The translations under genes were made by a program, and so were the position numbers. A stretch of 64,000 bases of DNA. Source: Undibacter mobilis (lineage in GTDB: Bacteria; Pseudomonadota; Alphaproteobacteria; Rhizobiales; Xanthobacteraceae). Positions 58,416 through 64,000 of this stretch are shown here, piece after piece. The stretch covers positions 62,001 through 126,000 of the forward strand of contig NZ_QRGO01000002.1 of the NCBI RefSeq assembly GCF_003367195.1, in the 5' to 3' direction. Within the stretch, counting starts at the first letter, position 1, and each line of letters starts with the position of its first letter. The notes below the pieces were generated by a model, which saw only the letters and a program-made list of their open reading frames with translations, did not search any database and was not told where the DNA came from.

Positions 58416-59414
58416 CTATGCACCCGCCTCTTTGACCGACGCCGCAGAGCGCCGCGTCTTGATGAGACTCCAGATGATGCCGGCAGCGATGATCGCAAAG
58501 GTAACGCCGAGCGACAGCGCCGCGGGGACCTTCTCGAGGCCCAGCAGATCGGCGACAAAGATCTTGCCACCGATGAAGAGCAACACAACCGCCAGCGCCG
58601 GCTTCAGGTAAGTGAAGCGGTGGATCATCGCGGCGAGCGCGAAATACAACGCACGCAGGCCGAGGATGGCGAAGATGTTGGAGGTGTAGACGATGAACGG
58701 GTCCGTGGTGATGGCGAAGATCGCCGGCACCGAATCCACCGCGAAGATCACGTCGGCGATCTCGACCATGACCAGCGCCATAAACAACGGCGTGATGTAG
58801 CGAACCATCTTGCCGGTCTGCGGATCGAGCTTCCTGACGAAGAAATTCGGCCCGTGATGCTCGTCCGTGACCTTGAAGCGCTGCCGAAGGAAGCCAATCA
58901 CGGGATTGTTGCCGATTTCGGGCTCCTTGTCGCCCATCCACAGCATCTTGATGCCGGTCAGGATCAGGAAGGCAGCGAAGATATAGAGCACCCAACCGAA
59001 CTGCGAGACCAGCGCCGCGCCTAATCCGATCATGATGGCGCGCAGCACGATCACGCCGAGAATGCCCCAGAACAACACCCTGTGCTGATACTTCCTCGGC
59101 ACCGCGAAGAACGAGAAGATCAGCGCGATGACGAAGACATTGTCGAGCGCCAAAGTCTTTTCGACGACGAAGCCGGTCAGGTAGTTCATGCCAGGTTCGG
59201 CGCCGAGTTGCCACCAGACCCAGCCACCAAAGGCGAGGCCAAGGCCTATATAGCCCGCCGACAGGACCAGGCTCTCGCGCGCCTCGATCTCGCGATGGTC
59301 GCGGTGAAGAACGCCGAGGTCGAACACAAGCAAGGCGATGACGACGGCGATAAAGCCAAGCCACATCCAGACCGGCGTGCCCAGCCAGTCGGCGAACAGA
59401 AACGACAAGTCCAC
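58416..59414 (-). CDS. TerC/Alx family membrane protein
   Basis: 332 residues from GTG 59414 (GGAGA upstream). Nine or so membrane helices with the acidic intramembrane residues typical of TerC: EKTLALDNVFVIALIFSFFA and EIADVIFAVDSVPAIFAITT. Family members such as Alx export manganese or respond to alkaline pH or tellurite. Stop codon is 2 bp from an MFS-gene stub. It diverges from an OxyR-clade regulator. No yybP-ykoY manganese riboswitch was seen upstream. Confidence 0.9.
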   Translation of the reverse strand: MDLSFLFADWLGTPVWMWLGFIAVVIALLVFDLGVLHRDHREIEARESLVLSAGYIGLGLAFGGWVWWQLGAEPGMNYLTGFVVEKTLALDNVFVIALIFSFFAVPRKYQHRVLFWGILGVIVLRAIMIGLGAALVSQFGWVLYIFAAFLILTGIKMLWMGDKEPEIGNNPVIGFLRQRFKVTDEHHGPNFFVRKLDPQTGKMVRYITPLFMALVMVEIADVIFAVDSVPAIFAITTDPFIVYTSNIFAILGLRALYFALAAMIHRFTYLKPALAVVLLFIGGKIFVADLLGLEKVPAALSLGVTFAIIAAGIIWSLIKTRRSAASVKEAGA

Positions 59415-59459
59415 GAAGGTCTCCAACCGGCCCGATTTCCGAACCTGACGTCCGACATC

Positions 59460-59482
59460 GCGAGAGGACCGGTGTCTCTCGC
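59460..59482 (-). other. Stem-loop in the terC leader
   Basis: GCGAGAG (59460-59466) pairs with CTCTCGC (59476-59482) about 45-70 bases upstream of the terC GTG. It might modulate terC expression but does not match a known riboswitch pattern I can recall. Confidence 0.4.
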
Positions 59483-59575
59483 CAGAGGGGCCCGGACAGT
59501 GAGCGGGGCCGCCGCAGCTGGCCTGAGGGGCAATGGCCACGGCTTCATCGAGAGGAACTTAGGGCGGACCCGTTG

Positions 59576-59621
59576 ATAGTTCAAATTGATTATGGCAATA
59601 CTTGTATTAGCTTTTAGCTAT
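59576..59621. promoter_or_regulatory. Candidate OxyR/LysR-type boxes between terC and the LysR gene
   Basis: TTAGCTTTTAGCTAT (59607-59621) closely fits the OxyR half-site pattern ATAG-N-T-N3-A-N-CTAT. A weaker match ATAGTTCAAATTGAT lies at 59576-59590. Starts are 31 bp apart, not the standard 22. The boxes are 8 bp before the LysR start codon, suiting autoregulation. Confidence 0.5.
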
Positions 59622-59629
59622 CGGACCAG

Positions 59630-60553
59630 ATGCCCTTCCGCCCTACCCTTCGCCAGCTGGAATATGTGGTCGCACTGGCCGAATACGCCCATTTCGGCAA
59701 GGCCGCCCGCCGTTGCCACGCCTCACAGCCGACCCTTTCGGTGCAGATCGGGCTGGTCGAGGAAGGTCTGGGCGTCCAGCTGTTCGAGCGCACGCCGACC
59801 TCCGTACTGATAACGCCTGCCGGGGAAAAGGTCGTTCACGGCGCCCGCCTGACGCTCGCCGCCATGAACGACCTCTTGGATTCGGTGGCGAGCGATACGC
59901 GCGCGCTGGGCGGCGCGGTGCGGCTTGGCACGCCGCCGAGCTTCGGCCCCTACTTCCTCCCGACTTTCCTGCCACCGATCCATCGCACCTATCCCGATCT
60001 CAAGATCTACATCGCCGAGGACCGCCCAGCCGCGATCGAGGCATCGGTCGCCGAAGGCCTGCTCGATTGCGGTATCGGGCCGGGGTGCGAACGGCCGGGA
60101 CTTGCGTTCATGCGCATCGGCACCGAGCGGTTCTTTCTCGGCGTGCCCGCCGACCACCGTCTCGCGTCGAAATCGGCCGCGCACGTTTCCGACCTCAAGG
60201 GCGAACGTCTGCTGGCGCTGGGCAGCGGCAACCGGCTTCTGGACAATGTTCGCCATCTGGCGGAAGCCAGCGGCGCGATCGTCGTCGACGACTATGAAGG
60301 CACCAGCCTCGACGCCATCAGGCAAATGGTGTCGATCGGCATGGGCTGCTCGCTGTTCCCCGAACTCTACGCACGCGCCGAGTTTCGCCATGCGGAAGAC
60401 GTGCGGCTGCTCGAGATCGAGGATTGGCGGGAGACTCGCGCCGTCGGTCTCTATTTTCGCGATACCAGCGGGCGCAAGCGCCATTTCGAGGAACTTGCGG
60501 CCGAGGCACGCCGCGCCGCGGCGAAGCTCGGGATCAGCGCGGCGACAAAGTGA
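59630..60553 (+). CDS. OxyR-clade LysR family regulator lacking the peroxidatic cysteine
   Basis: 307 residues. N-terminus PTLRQLEYVVALAEYAHFGKA with recognition segment CHASQPTLSVQIGLVEEGLG is OxyR-like. In the effector domain the segment that carries Cys199 in E. coli OxyR reads LLALGSGNRLLDNVRHLAEA, with no cysteine in place of the HCLRDQ motif and none at the Cys208 place. It therefore should not sense peroxide by the standard disulfide. It diverges from terC, its likely target. Confidence 0.85.
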   Translation: MPFRPTLRQLEYVVALAEYAHFGKAARRCHASQPTLSVQIGLVEEGLGVQLFERTPTSVLITPAGEKVVHGARLTLAAMNDLLDSVASDTRALGGAVRLGTPPSFGPYFLPTFLPPIHRTYPDLKIYIAEDRPAAIEASVAEGLLDCGIGPGCERPGLAFMRIGTERFFLGVPADHRLASKSAAHVSDLKGERLLALGSGNRLLDNVRHLAEASGAIVVDDYEGTSLDAIRQMVSIGMGCSLFPELYARAEFRHAEDVRLLEIEDWRETRAVGLYFRDTSGRKRHFEELAAEARRAAAKLGISAATK

Positions 60554-60583
60554 CGGCGCCAAGCCGCGTCCAATGTCTGTCCG

Positions 60584-61792
60584 CTAGACGTCAGGCGAAG
60601 GCTCGCTCATCAGCCGCTTGATCGCAAGCAGCATCAAAACGGCGCCGCTGCCGAGAACGGCTGACATCACCACCGCGCCCGCGGGACTGGTACGATCCAT
60701 CATCACCGCGAAGGCGAACGGCGCCGCCGATCCGACAATCAGGCGTACCGACGTAATCTGGCCCTGAAGCGTGCCGTAGCCACGCCGACCGAACAGCTCC
60801 AGCGGCAAAGTACCGCCGACGATGCTGTAAAGACCGCTGCCCATGCCGAAGAGAATTGCGAACAGCACAGCTCCTACCAATGACGGCGCACTGGCCGACA
60901 ACACGATCAACGCGCCCGGCAGAAGCGCAGCCGAGATGATTGCCAAAGTGAGCTGGGAGATCCCCTTTCCGAACACCATGTTGATGAAGCGGCTCGCCAC
61001 CTGCGACGGCCCGAACACGGTGCTGACCACGACACCGGCAAGCCCAAGCCCCAGCGCCTGCAGCATCGGCAACATGTGAACCAGAATGGCAGAACTGATG
61101 AAGCTCTCGAAGGCGAAGGCCCCCGCCGTCAGCACAAGGCCTTTGCGCCGCGCCGCCGGCAGCAGCAGGCCGTCGGCCGATTGTATCGCGCCGGACGCTT
61201 CCGCCCTGACCTCCTCTTCCTTCGGTGAAGCGTCCGCGACCGGTCGCGACAGCCATGCGTGGATCGGCAGGCACAGTATCAGATGCGAAGCGGCAAAGAT
61301 GAGATAGACCTGCTGCCACGTCAGCACGTGGTGAAGCCACGTCGTCAGCGGCCAGAACATCGTCGAGGCAAAGCCGGCTATGAGCGTCAGATAGACGATG
61401 CTGCGCTGGGCCCTGTCGTGATGGCGCTGCACCAGAAGCGAGAATGCCGCGCCATATTGCACCAGCGTCGAGGCGATCTCGATCGCGAACAGCGCCGGCA
61501 CGAAAGCGGCTCCGGACGGCGCCAGCGCACAGCCAACCAGCGCCAGCGCTGCAACCAGCGATCCGCCGGCCATGACTCTCCCGGCGCCGAAGCGGTCGAT
61601 CGCCCGTCCAGTCAGCGGCGCGACCAGCCCGCCGATCAGCAAGGCGCCGGAAAAAGCGCCGAACATCCATTCGGACGACCAGCCGAAGTCCCGCGAAATT
61701 GACGGCTCGAGAATACTGAAGCTGTAATAAAGCGTGCCGTAGCCGATGATCTGGGTGACACCCAGAGCGGCGATCTCAGCCCAGAGCCGCAT
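60584..61792 (-). CDS. MFS transporter
   Basis: 402 residues with 12 predicted helices and a central cytoplasmic loop (VADASPKEEEVRAEASG, about 187-203). Motif-A-like TGRAIDRFGAGRVMAGG follows helix 2. Resembles the oxalate/formate or monocarboxylate-type MFS group; substrate unknown. Its final 36 codons' sequence (60608-60715) is duplicated exactly at 58306-58413. Confidence 0.9.
   Translation of the reverse strand: MRLWAEIAALGVTQIIGYGTLYYSFSILEPSISRDFGWSSEWMFGAFSGALLIGGLVAPLTGRAIDRFGAGRVMAGGSLVAALALVGCALAPSGAAFVPALFAIEIASTLVQYGAAFSLLVQRHHDRAQRSIVYLTLIAGFASTMFWPLTTWLHHVLTWQQVYLIFAASHLILCLPIHAWLSRPVADASPKEEEVRAEASGAIQSADGLLLPAARRKGLVLTAGAFAFESFISSAILVHMLPMLQALGLGLAGVVVSTVFGPSQVASRFINMVFGKGISQLTLAIISAALLPGALIVLSASAPSLVGAVLFAILFGMGSGLYSIVGGTLPLELFGRRGYGTLQGQITSVRLIVGSAAPFAFAVMMDRTSPAGAVVMSAVLGSGAVLMLLAIKRLMSEPSPDV
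60608..60715 (-). repeat. 108-bp perfect direct repeat, right copy
   Basis: Part of the complete MFS gene; identical to 58306-58413. This is the likely donor of, or surviving partner to, the stub beside terC. Confidence 0.9.
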
Positions 61793-61893
61793 TCACGTCG
61801 CCCCAATCAGGTGGTCTCGATTGCAGCGCGTCGCGCGGCTGTGATGGTACGCGAGCGGCGTTCTACAGCCTTCGTTGGCGATCCTCAAGGGAT

Positions 61894-61950
61894 CGCGCCC
61901 GCGACGGCCGCATCGTCAACCGCTTCTCCAGCGATCCAAAAAGCCAGCCC
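61894..61950 (+). pseudogene. 3' stub of a yghU-like gene
   Basis: Reads GRIVNRFSSDPKSQP in frame; 39 of 45 bases (61906-61950) match yghU at 58064-58108. It is followed directly by a decayed copy of the post-yghU hairpin and then the VOC gene stop codon, so it preserves an ancestral yghU-hairpin-VOC convergent arrangement. Confidence 0.75.
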
Positions 61951-61980
61951 CCCGCGCTTTCCTCGCGCGGCGGCCTCTTT

Positions 61981-62415
61981 CTACATCTCGAACTCGAACT
62001 TCACGCTCGGCGCCGAGCGTTTCGCCGGGCCGTGATAGACGGCCTCAATATTATTGCCGGCGGGATCGAGCACGAAAGCAGCGTAGTAGCCGGGATGATA
62101 CTTGCGTTTGCCCGGCGCGCCGTTGTCCTTGCCGCCTGCGGCGAGCGCGGCTTTGTAGAATGCCTCGACCGTCGCCTCATCTTTGGCCTGAAAGGCGAGA
62201 TGATGCCGCCCGGTCGTCTTGCCGAGCGCGGCCTCACTGCCCGGCGTCGAGACGAACAATTCATCGGCCCAGAAATAATCGTCGGCACTTCCGCCCAGCG
62301 GAATGTCCAGCACCTTGAACACCGCTTCGTAGAAACGGCGCGCCGCGGCAAGATCGTCGACCACGAGCTGGATGTGATCGATCAGGCGGCCGCGGTGAAT
62401 TTCCATGGTTTCCAT
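61981..62415 (-). CDS. VOC family protein (glyoxalase/dioxygenase-like)
   Basis: 144 residues from ATG 62415 (GGAG upstream). Sequence METMEIHRGRLIDHIQLVVD at the start, TTGRHHLAFQAKDEATVEAF in the middle and YYAAFVLDPAGNNIEAVYHG at the end are VOC-fold signatures with metal-site His/Glu. Complete copy of the gene whose 3' stub lies at 58216-58269. Confidence 0.9.
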   Translation of the reverse strand: METMEIHRGRLIDHIQLVVDDLAAARRFYEAVFKVLDIPLGGSADDYFWADELFVSTPGSEAALGKTTGRHHLAFQAKDEATVEAFYKAALAAGGKDNGAPGKRKYHPGYYAAFVLDPAGNNIEAVYHGPAKRSAPSVKFEFEM

Positions 62416-62505
62416 GACGAGCTCCCTATGCCGATTAAACGGCGCCCGTCCTGCCATGTTCCCACGGCGGCGCGAAGCGAGCCCGTTGCCGCAGGCGCGG
62501 AACCA

Positions 62506-63366
62506 TCAGGCAAAACGTTTGGCCCCCGCCACGCACAGAACGACGATGGCCGTCGAGGCGATCATGCTCCATGCCACCGCCTCATGCAGCAGCAGCGCCG
62601 CCAGCATCAGGCCGAAGAAGGGCTGCAGCAATTGCAACTGTCCCACTGCGGCGATACCGCCCCGTGCCAGCCCGCGATACCAGAAGATGAAGCCGACCAG
62701 CATGCTGAAGACCGACACATAGCCCAGCGCCAGCCACGCCGGTACGCCGACGCCGCCCCATGTCTCCGGCATCGTGGCAAATGCGATCGCGGCCATCGCC
62801 GGCAGCGACATCAGAAGCGCCCAGGAAATCACCTGCCAGCCGCCGAGCCGGCGCGACAAGGTCGCGCCTTCGGCATAGCCGAGCCCGCACAATAAAATCG
62901 CGGCCACCATCAAAAAGTCGCCCGCTACCGACGCCCCGTCGCTGTTGCGCAGCGCGAAGCCGGCAACCACGGCAGCGCCAAGGACCGAGAACAGCCAGAA
63001 CGCCGGCTTCGGCCGCTCGCCGCCGCGCACTACGCCGAACATCGCGGTCGCGAGCGGCAAGAGGCCAACGTAAACGATGGAATGCGCCGCGGTGATGTGC
63101 TGCAGCGCCAGTGCGGTACACAGCGGAAAGCCGACCACCACGCCAATGGCGACGATGAAGAGCGGGACGATGTCGGCGCGCGCGGGGCGCGCCTGGCGCA
63201 AGCCGTAGAGGAAAGCAGCGCCAAGTGCGGCTGCGATGGCGGCGCGCGCCGACGTCAGGAACATCGGCGAGAATGCGGCGACGCCGACGCGCGTGGCCGG
63301 CAACGAGCCGCTGAAAATAATGACGCCGAGCAGGCCGCTGCCCCATCCTGCCATCGAGCCTTGCAT
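62506..63366 (-). CDS. EamA/DMT family transporter
   Basis: 286 residues with ten predicted helices in two EamA repeats (for example RVGVAAFSPMFLTSARAAIA and LALGYVSVFSMLVGFIFWYR). Drug/metabolite transporter superfamily; substrate unknown. It diverges from a MocR-type regulator, an arrangement in which the regulator usually controls the exporter. Confidence 0.9.
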   Translation of the reverse strand: MQGSMAGWGSGLLGVIIFSGSLPATRVGVAAFSPMFLTSARAAIAAALGAAFLYGLRQARPARADIVPLFIVAIGVVVGFPLCTALALQHITAAHSIVYVGLLPLATAMFGVVRGGERPKPAFWLFSVLGAAVVAGFALRNSDGASVAGDFLMVAAILLCGLGYAEGATLSRRLGGWQVISWALLMSLPAMAAIAFATMPETWGGVGVPAWLALGYVSVFSMLVGFIFWYRGLARGGIAAVGQLQLLQPFFGLMLAALLLHEAVAWSMIASTAIVVLCVAGAKRFA

Positions 63367-63426
63367 CTGAACCTCCGTCTGTGGCGGCTGACTATCCGGC
63401 CTGGGCTGGCGCGGCCAGCCACAGTT

Positions 63427-63452
63427 CAGTACAATTTCAACAATCCGTACTG
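63427..63452. promoter_or_regulatory. Inverted repeat between EamA and MocR genes
   Basis: CAGTAC (63427-63432) and GTACTG (63447-63452) form a perfect 6-bp inverted repeat with a 14-bp spacer, 35 bp before the MocR start and 61 bp before the EamA start. Candidate operator for the MocR regulator. Confidence 0.4.
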
Positions 63453-63486
63453 GTCCATATAGCCATACACTTCGGGACAGACTGTG

Positions 63487-64000
63487 ATGACCGCCGGCGC
63501 CGCGACACGCACCGAAAGCCTGATGAGCGCGATCCGCGACCGGGTCGCGCGGCGGTCATTGCGCCCCGGCGACCGCCTGCCCTCGGTGCGCAGTTTTGCC
63601 CGGACCATGGGCGTGTCGCCCTCCACCGTGGTCGAGGCCTACGACCGGCTCGCCGCGGAAGGCGTGATCAGGGCCAAGCGCGGCTCGGGCTTTTATGTGA
63701 CCGGAGCTGATCTGCCGCCGCTCGCTTTGGCGGAGATGGGCCCGCCGCGCGAGCGCGGCGTCGATCCGTTCTGGGTGGCGCGCCAGTCGCTCGATGCCGA
63801 AGCCTCGACGCTCAAACCCGGTTGCGGCTGGTTGCCCGCCGACTGGATGCCGCACGCCGCCTTGCGCAAGAGCCTGCGCACCATCAGCCGCGCCGATGAC
63901 GCGTTGCTGGCCGACTATGGCAACACGCGCGGCTCGCTCAACCTGCGCCGGATGCTGCTCGCCCGTTTTGCCGATGAAGGCATGCCCGCATCCGCCGACC
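63487..64000 (+). CDS. MocR/PdxR-type regulator (GntR domain fused to aminotransferase), 5' part
   Basis: At least 171 residues, open at the window end. The GntR winged helix is clear: RPGDRLPSVRSFARTMGVSP then TVVEAYDRLAAEGVIRAKRG and GSGFYV. The start of the PLP aminotransferase fold follows (LADYGNTRGSLNLRRMLLAR). MocR regulators use PLP and an amino-acid-like ligand to control a neighbouring gene, here probably the EamA transporter. ATG 63487 start. Confidence 0.9.
   Translation, partial: MTAGAATRTESLMSAIRDRVARRSLRPGDRLPSVRSFARTMGVSPSTVVEAYDRLAAEGVIRAKRGSGFYVTGADLPPLALAEMGPPRERGVDPFWVARQSLDAEASTLKPGCGWLPADWMPHAALRKSLRTISRADDALLADYGNTRGSLNLRRMLLARFADEGMPASAD

Noticed and set aside
59415..59560. 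yybP-ykoY manganese riboswitch upstream of terC
   Set aside because: Expected because such leaders often precede terC/alx, but I could not find its conserved loops; only a simple 7-bp hairpin is present.

Overview
The window is about 64 kb of GC-rich, densely coding chromosomal DNA from an alphaproteobacterium. Gene content and order point to the Hyphomicrobiales (Rhizobiales), probably the Bradyrhizobium/Xanthobacteraceae neighbourhood. The evidence is the order rpsF-rpsR-DUF2232-rplI-cfa-dnaB-alr-radA-cvpA-purF, the fabD-fabG-acpP-fabF-mltG-yicC-gmk run, lptF-lptG-lptD-surA-pdxA-rsmA, and a GTTC-N7-GTTC LexA box. No tRNA, rRNA, CRISPR array, IS element or prophage was recognised. The species cannot be named from the sequence alone.

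Region by region: 1-2.5 kb holds the start of holC and pepA, with a small secreted-protein gene between them. 2.8-10.6 kb is the LPS-export, outer-membrane, pyridoxal and ribosome-methylation operon. 10.6-17.6 kb (minus strand) is fatty-acid synthesis running into mltG, yicC and gmk. 17.9-20.9 kb is the S6/S18/L9 ribosomal operon. 21-32.8 kb is mostly housekeeping: a small c-type cytochrome, cyclopropane synthase, DnaB, a GMC oxidoreductase, Alr, RadA, CvpA, PurF and an SDR. 32.9-41 kb holds Der, a lipoprotein, a TPR membrane protein, PanB, NnrU, a Bug-type binding protein and RF3.

From about 41 kb the window becomes accessory. It carries small regulator-plus-target modules, several with a readable operator: Rrf2 with an AhpD-like protein, OhrR-type MarR with an alpha/beta hydrolase, ArsR with SRPBCC, DUF899 and a small membrane protein, TetR with YciI and a YghU-type GST, an OxyR-clade LysR with TerC, and MocR with EamA. 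It also holds a Tat-exported deaminase, DctA, YeiH with its LysR, and two VOC proteins.

The most unusual locus is 44.4-46.5 kb. A prokaryotic pentameric ligand-gated ion channel (GLIC/Cys-loop superfamily) is translationally coupled, through a GTGA overlap, to a two-TM periplasmic double-Cache-like sensor that has no cytoplasmic output domain. I infer a sensor plus ion-channel signalling pair.

The second notable locus is 58.0-62.4 kb. Stubs of the 3' ends of three genes (yghU, a VOC gene and an MFS gene) lie around full-length copies. A 108-bp perfect direct repeat brackets the terC/LysR pair, recording a duplication, insertion and decay history.
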